In this document: positions 41,983 through 50,463 of the stretch, in pieces
How positions within the stretch are numbered: position 1 is the stretch's first letter
How the letters are laid out: each line of letters starts with the position of its first letter
DNA from: Anaerozeibacter sp031551775
GTDB taxonomy: Bacteria; Bacillota; Clostridia; Christensenellales; Aristaeellaceae
DNA length: 64,000 nucleotides
Direction of reading: 5' to 3'
Assembly (NCBI GenBank): GCA_031551775.1
Contig: JAVBND010000046.1
Location: 62,001 to 126,000, forward strand
Notes under the pieces: model-generated
The model's database searches: none
Told to the model about the DNA's origin: nothing
What the model saw: the letters and a program-made list of their open reading frames with translations, nothing else
Position numbers and translations under genes: made by a program

Positions 41983-42975
41983 ATGAACGTCAAAAACAAA
42001 CAAAGCGCCAAAGCGGTTAATTCGGGCTCCATGATCGGACAGATGCTGCAAAGGCGCGAAGTATCCCTGGCGATCCTGCTGGTCGTATTTGGGGCGTGCC
42101 TGTCTTTCGCCACCCCGAATTTTTTGAGAGCCGCGAATTTCCGCGTGCTGCTCCAGGGTATGAGCACGGACATGATGATCGCGATACCCATGTGCATCTC
42201 CCTCATCGCCGGAAACATCGATTTCTCCGGCGGCTCCGCCCTGTGTCTGAACGGCGCGATCTGCGCGATCATGCTCAACAAAGGCGTGCCGGTGCCCCAG
42301 GCCATCCTCATCGGCCTTTTAAGCGGCTTTATCCTGGGCGGGCTGAACGGCGTGATCATCAACAAGCTTCGCCTCACGCCCCTGGTGGCCACCATGGGCA
42401 CCTGGATGGCCTATCGCGGCGCGGCGCTGGTCTTGCTGGGCGGCGGAACCGTCTCCTCCTTCCCTGAGAGCTTTTTGCAGCTGGGCCGCATCACGGTAGC
42501 CGGGATCCCGATCACCATCATCTACATGCTGGTCGTGGTGATCGTCGGCGCGCTGTTGCTGAAATACTGCAATTTCTTCCACAACGCCTACTACATCGGC
42601 TCAAACAAGGCTTCCGCGAAGCTCGCAGGCATCAACGTCGAGCGCTTTACGGTCATCACGTACGCCATCACCGGCACAATCGCCGCCTTCGCGGGCATCA
42701 TCCTCTCGGCGCGCCTCGGCAGTTGCTCCCAGAACGCGGGCGAGAGCCTTGAATTCAGAAACGTCGTCGCCCTGCTGGTGGGCGGCATCTCCATGGACGG
42801 CGGTGTGGGCAGCGTAGTCGGCGCGGTGCTGGGCGTCATTTTGATGCAAATGGTCGGCAACGCCATCACCCTTCTCTACCTCAACACCAGCTACACCAAG
42901 CTGATCAACGGCGCCATCCTGATCTTCGCCGTCGGCATCGACATGCTGATGAAGCAGAAAAAGGTAAAGGCTTAA
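41983..42975 (+). CDS. Sugar ABC transporter permease (RbsC family)
   Basis: 330 residues, about ten membrane helices. Family segments: FRVLLQGMSTDMMIAIPMCI, SLIAGNIDFSGGSALCLNGA, GLLSGFILGGLNGVIINKLR, TPLVATMGTWMAYRGAALVL and GGISMDGGVGSVVGAVLGV. The last matches the RbsC-type GGxxxxGGxGxxxGxxxG loop. AGGAGGAAG lies before the ATG. It is the first of three transporter genes, followed at 30 bases by the ATPase. The system imports a monosaccharide; which one is not readable. Confidence 0.92.
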   Translation: MNVKNKQSAKAVNSGSMIGQMLQRREVSLAILLVVFGACLSFATPNFLRAANFRVLLQGMSTDMMIAIPMCISLIAGNIDFSGGSALCLNGAICAIMLNKGVPVPQAILIGLLSGFILGGLNGVIINKLRLTPLVATMGTWMAYRGAALVLLGGGTVSSFPESFLQLGRITVAGIPITIIYMLVVVIVGALLLKYCNFFHNAYYIGSNKASAKLAGINVERFTVITYAITGTIAAFAGIILSARLGSCSQNAGESLEFRNVVALLVGGISMDGGVGSVVGAVLGVILMQMVGNAITLLYLNTSYTKLINGAILIFAVGIDMLMKQKKVKA

Positions 42976-43005
42976 TTCACACGCTTTTTCGAGGGAGGAG
43001 CAATT

Positions 43006-44502
43006 ATGGCAAGTATCGCAATCAAGCTCGAAGGCGTGACGAAGGTGTTTCCAGGCGTGCGAGCTCTGGACAACGTCAGCTTTGAGATCAAAGAAGGCGA
43101 CGTGCACGCGATCATTGGCGAAAATGGCGCGGGCAAGTCCACACTGATTAAGATCCTCGCGGGGGTGCAGACCTCGGACGCGGGACACGTGGAGCTCTTT
43201 GGCGAGCCCCGCCACTTTAAATCTCCTGAGGATGCCAAGAAGGCAGGCGTCGGCGTGGTGTATCAGGAGCTCTCGAACTTCATGCACCTGGATGTGGCCA
43301 GCAACCTCTTCGCGGGGGCGGTGCCCACGAAGGCGGGGCGCATCGACTACAAACGCCTCTACAAGCAGGCCAGGGCCATCCTCGATGCCTGCGGCCTCAA
43401 CTATATCGACGAGAAAGCCTCCATGCGTGACCTGAGCCTCGGGTCCCAGCAGATGGTGGAAATCGCCTCCCTGATGCACGAAAACGCCCGCATCGTGATC
43501 CTGGACGAGCCCACCTCCGCGCTGACCCAGGTGGAATCGGAGAAGCTTTTCGAGCTGATCGGCGACATGAAAAAGAAGGGCATTACGATCATTTACATCT
43601 CCCACCGCCTCGACGAGGTGGTGGATCTGGCAAACACGCTGACTGTTTTGAAGGACGGCGAACACGTGATCACCATGCCGATGAGCGGCGAAGTCACCAA
43701 GGATGACATGGTGCGCTACATGGTCGGCCGGGACGTGAGCTACGACTACAAGGTGGGTTCCACCAAGACCGGCGATGTGCTCCTTGCGGCCGATCATCTC
43801 ACCAGCGGCCGGGACGTGCGCGACATCTCCTTTGAACTGCGCGCGGGCGAGGTGTTCGGCATCGCGGGACTTGAGGGCTCAGGCAGAACCGAACTTCTGG
43901 AGACGCTTTTCGGCTGGCGCGCGGCTTCATCGGGAGCCATCAAGCTCAAGGGAAAGGCGGTTAAAATCAAGAATCCCTATGACGCCAAGAAGAACAAGCT
44001 GGCCTACATCACCAAGGAACGCAAGATCCTGGGCCTGTTTCTCGGGCTTGACGTCGAGCAGAACATCGCTGCCGCATCCACAGAAAAGTACGCGCAGGGC
44101 GGTTTCGTGCATTATAAGAAGATCTCGGAAAATGCCAGGAAATATATCAAGGCCATGTCCGTCAAATGTTCGTCGCTTACGCAAAAAGTGCTCAACCTGT
44201 CCGGCGGCAACCAGCAAAAGGTGCTTCTGTCCATGTGGCTGTCCGCTGACCCGGATGTGGTGATGATCGACGAACCCACCCGCGGGGTGGACGTGGGCGC
44301 AAAATCCGAGATACACCTGCTCCTGCGCGACGTGGTGTCAAGGGGCAAGGCCGTGCTGATGATCTCCTCGGAGCTTCCGGAAATCATGGCCGCGTGCGAC
44401 CGGGTCATGGTCATGCACGAGGGCAAGTGCATGGGCATCTTGAGCAACGATGAACTGAGCGAAGAAAAGCTCATGGCGATGGCGTCAGGCTACAGCGCGT
44501 AG
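43006..44502 (+). CDS. Sugar ABC transporter ATP-binding protein (RbsA/MglA family)
   Basis: 498 residues, two fused nucleotide-binding domains. First: Walker A GENGAGKSTLIKILAG, signature LSLGSQQMVEIASL, Walker B IVILDEPTSALTQ. Second: degenerate Walker A GLEGSGRTELLETLFG as usual for this family, signature LSGGNQQKVLLSMW, Walker B VVMIDEPTRGVDVGAKSE. GGGAGGAG precedes the ATG. It pairs with the permease at 41983 and the binding protein at 44592. Confidence 0.94.
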   Translation: MASIAIKLEGVTKVFPGVRALDNVSFEIKEGDVHAIIGENGAGKSTLIKILAGVQTSDAGHVELFGEPRHFKSPEDAKKAGVGVVYQELSNFMHLDVASNLFAGAVPTKAGRIDYKRLYKQARAILDACGLNYIDEKASMRDLSLGSQQMVEIASLMHENARIVILDEPTSALTQVESEKLFELIGDMKKKGITIIYISHRLDEVVDLANTLTVLKDGEHVITMPMSGEVTKDDMVRYMVGRDVSYDYKVGSTKTGDVLLAADHLTSGRDVRDISFELRAGEVFGIAGLEGSGRTELLETLFGWRAASSGAIKLKGKAVKIKNPYDAKKNKLAYITKERKILGLFLGLDVEQNIAAASTEKYAQGGFVHYKKISENARKYIKAMSVKCSSLTQKVLNLSGGNQQKVLLSMWLSADPDVVMIDEPTRGVDVGAKSEIHLLLRDVVSRGKAVLMISSELPEIMAACDRVMVMHEGKCMGILSNDELSEEKLMAMASGYSA

Positions 44503-44591
44503 CGCCCTCATCGATCCCCCATGGTAAGCGGCCAACATACTGCGTTTTTTATTCCGGAAGGAATAAATAATAAATCAAGGAGGAACCCCAA

Positions 44592-45578
44592 ATGAAGAAA
44601 CTCTTTTCCCTGCTCCTGGTTGCCCTGATGATGCTCGGCTCAGTCGCGCTCGCCGAGGCCCCCGCCGAGGAAACCTATTGCGTCATCATGTCGCTCGGTC
44701 AGCTCGAGTTCTTTGATGCCCTGAAGGCCGGTGTCTGCGACGCCGCGAACGCCGTCGGCGCAAAGTGGTACTTTGCGGGTCCGCAGGAGTTTGTTCCCGA
44801 TCAGATCGTGCAAGCCATTGACCAGGCCGTCGCCAACGGCGTCACCGGCATCGTGCTGCACGGCCAGACCCCGGAAACCGCCAATGCCGTGGACAACGCC
44901 ATCGCCGCGGGCATCCCGGTGATCTGCGTCAACACCGACATCCCCTCTGATCGCCTCAGCTTTATCGGCTGCGATCCCTTCAACGCGGGCGTCGCCCAGG
45001 CGGAAGAACTGGTCCGGCAGCTAAACGGCAAGACCGGCACGGTCATCATTTCCTCGGCGCTTGCGATAGCCCAGCCCTCCGCCATCGCGAACCTCGCGGG
45101 CGCGCGCTCGGTGCTTGACGCCATCGAAGGCATGAAGGTATTCGAAGTGGACGATACCTCCGACGCCAACGTCGCCGCCACCAACATCGGCGCGGCCCTG
45201 CAAGCCAATCCCGACACTGTGGGCATCATCGGCCAGCAGGCCTACACCGCGGTTGGCGCCGCCACCGCCGTGCGTGAAGCCGGCAGGACCGGCGAGATCG
45301 TCGTCGTCGGCCGCGACCGCGACATCGCCACCCTCGACCTGATCAAGAACGGCGAAGTTGCCGCTTCCTTGGCGCAAAACTCCTATGTGGAAGGCTTCAT
45401 CGCGCTTCAGTGGCTGCACGCCTATGTCAACGACCAGCTCAAAGTCATCGAAGGCTACCGCGAACTGGGCGTGAATCCGCTGCCGCTCACCGTGGACTCC
45501 GGCTCCATCGTCATCAATTCCGAGAACCAAGAGCAGTTCCGCGCGAAGTACGTATATGAAGTAACCGCCACGAACTAA
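44592..45578 (+). CDS. Sugar ABC transporter substrate-binding protein
   Basis: 328 residues. Signal peptide MKKLFSLLLVALMMLGSVAL, cleavage predicted after ALA; no lipobox Cys is present. The body is a type I sugar-binding fold: YCVIMSLGQLEFFDALKAGV, QIVQAIDQAVANGVTGIVLH, IPVICVNTDIPSD, FNAGVAQAEELVRQLNGKTG and IVVVGRDRDIATLDLIKNGE. RbsB-like proteins recognise pentoses or hexoses. AGGAGGAACCCC lies before the ATG. A strong palindrome just after the gene may act as an attenuator before the isomerase gene. Confidence 0.92.
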   Translation: MKKLFSLLLVALMMLGSVALAEAPAEETYCVIMSLGQLEFFDALKAGVCDAANAVGAKWYFAGPQEFVPDQIVQAIDQAVANGVTGIVLHGQTPETANAVDNAIAAGIPVICVNTDIPSDRLSFIGCDPFNAGVAQAEELVRQLNGKTGTVIISSALAIAQPSAIANLAGARSVLDAIEGMKVFEVDDTSDANVAATNIGAALQANPDTVGIIGQQAYTAVGAATAVREAGRTGEIVVVGRDRDIATLDLIKNGEVAASLAQNSYVEGFIALQWLHAYVNDQLKVIEGYRELGVNPLPLTVDSGSIVINSENQEQFRAKYVYEVTATN

Positions 45579-45592
45579 ACCTCTACACATGC

Positions 45593-45621
45593 GCCGGAGC
45601 GCCGCCTGGCGGCGTTCCGGC
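45593..45621 (+). terminator. Hairpin between binding-protein and isomerase genes
   Basis: GCCGGAGCGCCGCC pairs with GGCGGCGTTCCGGC around a single T, 13 of 14 positions matching, followed by CTTTACT. The weak U tract suggests a partial terminator or mRNA stabiliser that keeps binding-protein expression above that of the isomerase. Confidence 0.6.
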
Positions 45622-45648
45622 CTTTACTAACAATGCATGGAGGAAAGT

Positions 45649-47043
45649 ATGAGACGCCCCAAAATTGGCCTTTTGCCGCTCTACGTCGAGCTTTACGATC
45701 TGACGACCCCTGAGGTTCGTCCCGACATCGACGCGGCCCACAAAAAAGCATCGGACAACCTAGAAGCACAGGGTCTTGAGGTAGTCGATGTTTCGGTCTG
45801 CCGCTTGGAAAATGAATTTGAACGCGCGATTGATCTGTTCGAAAAAGAGGATGTGGACGCGCTTGTCACGCTGCATCTGGCCTATTCACCGTCGCTTGAG
45901 TCCCAAGGGGCGTTGGCAAAAACCGCGCTCCCGCTCATCATTTTGGATACTACGCCGGACTATACCTATGATCAGCATACCGATATTTCCCGTCTCATGC
46001 TGAACCATGGAATCCACGGCGTTCAGGATATGTGCAATTTACTGATCCGAAACGGCAAGGATTTCATCATCCATGCCGGTCATATGGATCATTCAGATGT
46101 CCTTAAAAAAGTTGCGGCCACCGCAAAATCCGCGATGATTGCCCATGAGCTCCATCGCTCAAAGGTCGGCCTGGTCGGCGAGCCCTTTGAAGGCATGGGC
46201 GATTTCCGCATTCCATACGAAGAACTAAAGCGCGACCTCGGCATTGAGACCGTTGTCTACGATCCCAAAATGGGCGCGGAGCTCGTATCTTCCATCACGC
46301 AGGCGCAAATTGATTTGGAATACCAAAGGGACCTTGGGCGCTTTGAATTCGCGGGCGATGTCACCCGGGAAATCTACGACCGCTCCGCGCGCACCGCGCT
46401 CGCCATCCGCAAGTGGGTTTTTCAGGAGTCTCTGTCCGCCTACACCATCAATTTTCTTGCGACAGAAGGCAATCAAGCCTTGCCGGTGATGCCTTTCACC
46501 GAGTGTTGCACGGCGATGTCCGAGGGTGTCGGCTACGCGGGGGAAGGCGATGTGTTGACAGCCGCCTTGACCGGCGCGATACTCAAAGCCTATCCCGAGT
46601 CCACGTTCACGGAAATGTTTTGCCCCGACTGGGCGCATGGCAGTGTGTTCTTGAGCCACATGGGCGAATACAACTTTGCCGTCGCCGATGGCAAACCGCT
46701 TTTACAGGAGAAGCCCTTCCCCTTTACAAGCGCTGAAAACCCCACTGCGGCCTATCAAACCATGAAGGGGGGCCGCGCGGTATTCGTCAATTTTGCGCCA
46801 TTTGGGGACGGCCGTTATACGCTCACATTGGCGAGCGGCGAAATGCTTTCCATTCGCGGCGAGAACAAGATGTCCGCGGCTACCAATGGCTGGTTCAAGC
46901 CCGATGCGCCCCTTGAGGACTTCCTGGCCACCTTCAGCCAGCATGGCGCGACCCATCACAGCGTACTGGTCTATGGCGATGTGCTCCACGAGATGAAGTC
47001 CCTCGCCCGGTTCCTAAAATGCAAGCTCGTCGTCATTGAGTAA
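45649..47043 (+). CDS. Sugar isomerase of the L-fucose/L-arabinose isomerase superfamily
   Basis: 464 residues. The pattern follows the FucI/AraA superfamily: an N-terminal Rossmann-like part (KIGLLPLYVELYD, LVTLHLAYSPSLE, LPLIILDTTPD), a middle part (SKVGLVGEPFEGMGDFRIP), and metal-site residues in PFTECCTAMSEGVGYAGEGD (two Glu), FLSHMGEYNFA (His) and QHGATHHSVLVYGD (His). These match the Glu-Glu-His-His set of AraA. Specific activity cannot be read; family members act on L-arabinose, L-fucose, D-arabinose and others. The ATG at 45649 is five bases after GGAGG, and the ATG at 45637 lies within that site. It ends the sugar locus before a strong terminator. Confidence 0.82.
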   Translation: MRRPKIGLLPLYVELYDLTTPEVRPDIDAAHKKASDNLEAQGLEVVDVSVCRLENEFERAIDLFEKEDVDALVTLHLAYSPSLESQGALAKTALPLIILDTTPDYTYDQHTDISRLMLNHGIHGVQDMCNLLIRNGKDFIIHAGHMDHSDVLKKVAATAKSAMIAHELHRSKVGLVGEPFEGMGDFRIPYEELKRDLGIETVVYDPKMGAELVSSITQAQIDLEYQRDLGRFEFAGDVTREIYDRSARTALAIRKWVFQESLSAYTINFLATEGNQALPVMPFTECCTAMSEGVGYAGEGDVLTAALTGAILKAYPESTFTEMFCPDWAHGSVFLSHMGEYNFAVADGKPLLQEKPFPFTSAENPTAAYQTMKGGRAVFVNFAPFGDGRYTLTLASGEMLSIRGENKMSAATNGWFKPDAPLEDFLATFSQHGATHHSVLVYGDVLHEMKSLARFLKCKLVVIE

Positions 47044-47065
47044 AGCGTTATCCCCCTTGATTTCA

Positions 47066-47117
47066 CCCCCCAAAGTAGACTGCTTCTTTCCTCACAGTCT
47101 GCTTTGGGGGGTATTTA
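47066..47117 (+). terminator. Terminator of the sugar locus
   Basis: CCCCCCAAAG (47066-47075) pairs with CTTTGGGGGG (47102-47111), with an inner AGACTG/CAGTCT stem, followed by TATTTAT. It begins 22 bases past the isomerase stop. Confidence 0.85.
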
Positions 47118-47171
47118 TGCCCATAATCCCGCTGCTTGAATATTTTGGGCATTTATCTCATTGTCAATATA

Positions 47172-47180
47172 TGCTATAAT
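47172..47180 (+). promoter_or_regulatory. Extended -10 promoter before the AgrC-like sensor gene
   Basis: TGCTATAAT (TGn plus perfect TATAAT) 66 bases before the start codon. The -35 region is weak. Confidence 0.5.
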
Positions 47181-47246
47181 AAGTATTGTACACACCGTAA
47201 CGATATTGTTGCAGATTCGTTTTGATCTTTCAGTAAGGTGTTGCAA

Positions 47247-48728
47247 ATGATACAAATATTGGAAGGCTTGTTCGGAAACCCGGCGTACACAGTGGTCTAT
47301 GACCTGCTCTATGTCTTGACCTGCAACGCATGCCTTTGTATTCTGTTGCTCAGAATCAATTGCATGGATGCAAGGCTTGTACGCGTTGCGGGGTTTTCAG
47401 CAGCCATGACGCTGCTTGTCGCAATACCCAGCTATTCGGCCATGGGCGCATGGGCGCTTTATGTCAAGCAAACCGGAGCAGGCCTGATGCTGCTGTACAT
47501 GCGGGGATTGGTGATCGCACTCTTCAGCTACCGCAATCCGCTGTGGCTGGCCGTCTATTTCATCGCCGCGCGCAAGATTCTCGGCCTGTCCAAGCGCAGC
47601 GTGGCCAGTTCATCGCTGCTCGTGTTTTTCTTTGCCGAACTGTTCGCGTTGATTTCCGACGGCGCGGAGTATCTGTACCTGCCCTTCCGAGATATTCTTT
47701 CCCCTTATGCCGGGTTCGCGATCGCGGAGCTTGCGCTGAGCTTGGCGCTTGCCATCGCGTGTGTGTTTGCGCTCAGGCACATCGACCGGAACATCCACCG
47801 CCTCAAGATGCTGTTTGAAGTAGGCAGCATGCATCAAAGTCGCATGGGGATCCGTAGCTTTTGGGCGGCCTGTGGCCTATGGAGCCTGCTGGCGCTGGGT
47901 CAGCTCTTCGTGCCGCCAACCCCATCTTCCGCTAAGCCGTACTTTCTGTTCATAATGGCCGTGGGCATCGGCACGTTGATCGTTATGATCATCCGCAACA
48001 AGCTCACCCATGTGGCGCTTCGCCAGGAACAGCTGCGCTACAACATCCTATATGATATGAGCGAAGAACTGCGAGGTTGGAAACACGACACCAACAACAT
48101 CCTGCAAATCTATGAGGGCTTTATCCGAATTGAGGATCTGCCCGGTCTGAAGGCATTCCACGCAGGACTGTTCAAAAACTCCACATCTTTAAGCGACGAG
48201 CTCAACTATAGTGCGCAACTTCAGGATTGCCCGGCGCTGTATGGGCTGTTCCTGTCAATGAATTCGCTGGCGCTTAAATCGGGCGTGCAGTTGGACATTT
48301 CCAATTTGCACCTGTTCAAGCAGATCGATATACCCGATCTGGACCTGTGCCGTTTGCTTGCAAACTTAATAAAAAATGCGATTGAAGCGGCATCCCTCGC
48401 CATAGGCGGAAGCGCCTGGGTCAGCATCAACCGAAGCGGCGACCAGAGCTTGGTAATCTCCATCGCCAACAGCACGGCAGAACCCGTAAATACGGCCCAC
48501 ATGTTCCAAAAAGGCTACACGTCCAAGCAGGGCCACATGGGACGCGGACTGTCCGAGGTAAACAATATTCTTGCCAAGTATTACGGCTGCACCATCACCC
48601 CCTCCTATGAAGATCATACCCTGACGATGTACGTTTGCCTTCCCCGCGAAAAATGCCAAGCGAAGGTGGGACATCGGATGAGCGAAAAACCAGGACTCCA
48701 AGAGACGCTTCCCCCCTCCGCCTCATAA
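47247..48728 (+). CDS. Membrane sensor with GHKL ATPase domain (AgrC-like histidine kinase)
   Basis: 493 residues. About six to seven membrane helices occupy residues 10-245. The cytoplasmic part has the H-box-like LRGWKHDTNNILQIYEGF, with the candidate phospho-acceptor His, and a GHKL domain: LCRLLANLIKNAIEAASLA (N box), GYTSKQGHMGRGLSEVNNIL (G box). This is the AgrC/YcbA-type layout used for peptide or small-molecule sensing with LytTR response regulators. No response regulator is adjacent; the receiver-less LytTR protein at 24414 is too distant to assume pairing. ATG at 47247 follows AAGGTG by six bases, so the upstream GTG is not used. Confidence 0.85.
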   Translation: MIQILEGLFGNPAYTVVYDLLYVLTCNACLCILLLRINCMDARLVRVAGFSAAMTLLVAIPSYSAMGAWALYVKQTGAGLMLLYMRGLVIALFSYRNPLWLAVYFIAARKILGLSKRSVASSSLLVFFFAELFALISDGAEYLYLPFRDILSPYAGFAIAELALSLALAIACVFALRHIDRNIHRLKMLFEVGSMHQSRMGIRSFWAACGLWSLLALGQLFVPPTPSSAKPYFLFIMAVGIGTLIVMIIRNKLTHVALRQEQLRYNILYDMSEELRGWKHDTNNILQIYEGFIRIEDLPGLKAFHAGLFKNSTSLSDELNYSAQLQDCPALYGLFLSMNSLALKSGVQLDISNLHLFKQIDIPDLDLCRLLANLIKNAIEAASLAIGGSAWVSINRSGDQSLVISIANSTAEPVNTAHMFQKGYTSKQGHMGRGLSEVNNILAKYYGCTITPSYEDHTLTMYVCLPREKCQAKVGHRMSEKPGLQETLPPSAS

Positions 48729-48741
48729 CGCGATTCCATGC

Positions 48742-48777
48742 GCAAACCGGCACGGCTTTTTTGCCGTGCCGGTTTGC
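48742..48777. terminator. Hairpin between convergent genes
   Basis: GCAAACCGGCACGGC and its exact complement flank a TTTTTT loop: a perfect 15-base stem. It sits between the sensor gene and the convergent L,D-transpeptidase gene and probably stops both transcripts, although no long U tract follows. Confidence 0.75.
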
Positions 48778-48847
48778 TGTCTTCTTCATCACTCATGCTT
48801 GATGGTCCGGGCCACGGCCATCCGCGCGTTAGAGGGCGTCCCCCGTC

Positions 48848-50335
48848 TTATAAGCCCAGGATCTGTTTGAGCACAACACGGGTTACCGTGCCGGTTTGCG
48901 CGAGCGCGTTGGCTTTTTGATACTTTTTCACCGCAAGTGAGGTCTCGGCATTGAAGGCGTTGTCCGGCACGCCCTGGAAGTATCCAAGCTCGCTAAGCTT
49001 TTGCTCAAGCGCTTTCACCACGATGCCCTTGCTGCCCACCTTAAGCGAGCGGGCGGCGCCGACGTAGGCATTGTCACCCGCGATGCGCGCTTGCAGCGCG
49101 CTGTCCGCTTCACCCGTTTGAGCCGCCCCGATCGCCGCCTGGTAATCGCTCACCGCCTGCGCGGTCGAAGCCTGGTACTTGCCCGTCACAGCCCCGGCAT
49201 AGAAGCCCAGCGAATACAGCCGCTGCTGAAGCGCCTTGACTTCGCTGCCGTTGCTGCCGAGTCTAAGCGGCGGCTTGGGCGTGGGGGTGGGCGCGGTGAC
49301 CGAGAACAATTCCGGCTGCTGAGATGAGAGCAGCTTACCGTTCGCGGGCGTGTGTCCGGCCGCCAACTGATACTTCTTGACCGCCGTGACCGCCGCCTGA
49401 TCGTACGTCTTGTTCGGCGTACCGGCAAAGAAGCCCAGTTCCTTAAGGCGCGTTTCAACCTTGAATACAATGGGGCCGGTGTCGCCCGAAACCAGGTCCA
49501 CGTTTAAGGCGACCGTCTCCTCGTCCGAAGCCATCTCTGTTTGTTCTTCGGTGGTGGCAATGGAGTCCTCCGCCCAACCCTTCGCCTTCTGATAGGCGTT
49601 CCAGGCCGCGATGGTCGCCCCTTCGTAATTGCCGCTCATCGGCCCATTGTAGAAGCCGCGCTGGCGCAGCTGCTTTTGAAGCGACTTGATGCGCACCGTT
49701 GCGGTCGAGCCCGGTTCAATGATTGGCGGCGGCGGCGTGGGCGTGGGCTTGAGCGTGGGCTGCACGCTCGAATGGCCATCCCTGTCGAGTTCTTTGCGGA
49801 TCCGGTCGTGAATATCCTTAAGGCCTTCCGCCCGATCGTTGACGATGCGGATGCGCGTGCCTTTCTTGCAGTTGTAGTTGATCCATTGCGCGTCAAGCGG
49901 CGTCATGCGGATGCATCCGTGCGATGCCTTGGTGCCCAGTTTCCTCCACGATTCCATATTGAGCGACTTGTCAGACGCGTTGTACAGGATCGAGTGGAAA
50001 TAGTATGGGCCCTTGATGCGCGTGGGGTAACGCACGTAGACTCCGCCCCACCTGTCCCAGCCGCTGGTATAGGTGGCTGGCATGGTGAAGGTTCCCCGCG
50101 GCGTGATGTTGCCTTTTCCGGAAGAGCAGATCATGTACCGGACGGGCTCCTGCGTCTGTCCGTCATAGGCGACCACCATCTGATTGCCGAGGTACACCGT
50201 CAACGTATACGGCATTTCATACCCCTTGGATACGGGGGGTTCGATAGTATACGGGCTGCGCTTGATGGACAGCGCGCCGGCCGGTACCGCGAGCAGCACG
50301 CCCAGCACCACAAGCAGCAATATATGCGTTCTTTT
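48848..50335 (-). CDS. L,D-transpeptidase (YkuD) with peptidoglycan-binding repeats
   Basis: 495 residues. Signal peptide MKRTHILLLVVLGVLLAVPA. The YkuD domain (about residues 40-175) has LTVYLGNQMVVAYDGQT, GTFTMPATYTSGWDRWGG, and the catalytic motif KASHGCIRMTPLDAQWI with the active Cys. A Pro/Thr-rich linker is followed by four PG_binding_1-like repeats (for example SLQKQLRQRGFYNGPMSGNY, ALQQRLYSLGFYAGAVTGKY). The enzyme makes 3-3 crosslinks or attaches proteins to peptidoglycan outside the cell. The ATG at 50335 follows GGAGG. A separate promoter with an AT-rich dyad controls it. Confidence 0.93.
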   Translation of the reverse strand, partial: KRTHILLLVVLGVLLAVPAGALSIKRSPYTIEPPVSKGYEMPYTLTVYLGNQMVVAYDGQTQEPVRYMICSSGKGNITPRGTFTMPATYTSGWDRWGGVYVRYPTRIKGPYYFHSILYNASDKSLNMESWRKLGTKASHGCIRMTPLDAQWINYNCKKGTRIRIVNDRAEGLKDIHDRIRKELDRDGHSSVQPTLKPTPTPPPPIIEPGSTATVRIKSLQKQLRQRGFYNGPMSGNYEGATIAAWNAYQKAKGWAEDSIATTEEQTEMASDEETVALNVDLVSGDTGPIVFKVETRLKELGFFAGTPNKTYDQAAVTAVKKYQLAAGHTPANGKLLSSQQPELFSVTAPTPTPKPPLRLGSNGSEVKALQQRLYSLGFYAGAVTGKYQASTAQAVSDYQAAIGAAQTGEADSALQARIAGDNAYVGAARSLKVGSKGIVVKALEQKLSELGYFQGVPDNAFNAETSLAVKKYQKANALAQTGTVTRVVLKQILGL

Positions 50336-50355
50336 CATTGCGCGGGCCTCCATAA

Positions 50356-50402
50356 TTACCTATTATCAGGTAAATTATACCATAACACCGTCAAGGATGC
50401 AA
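50356..50402 (-). promoter_or_regulatory. Promoter and dyad of the L,D-transpeptidase gene
   Basis: On the minus strand TTGCAT (50397-50402), a 17-base spacer and TATAAT (50374-50379). The dyad TTACCT-ATTATC-AGGTAA (50356-50373) lies immediately downstream of the -10, a place suited to a repressor. Confidence 0.6.
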
Positions 50403-50463
50403 TGAAGCGAACCTTATTCTTACATTACGGACACAACCGCGACAATTTGCCAATGCCGTCGGT

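Noticed and set aside
42601..43797. Minus-strand frame of about 400 codons across the permease and ATPase genes
   Set aside because: It spans two clearly coding genes in the opposite direction, rich in H and D, with no motif.
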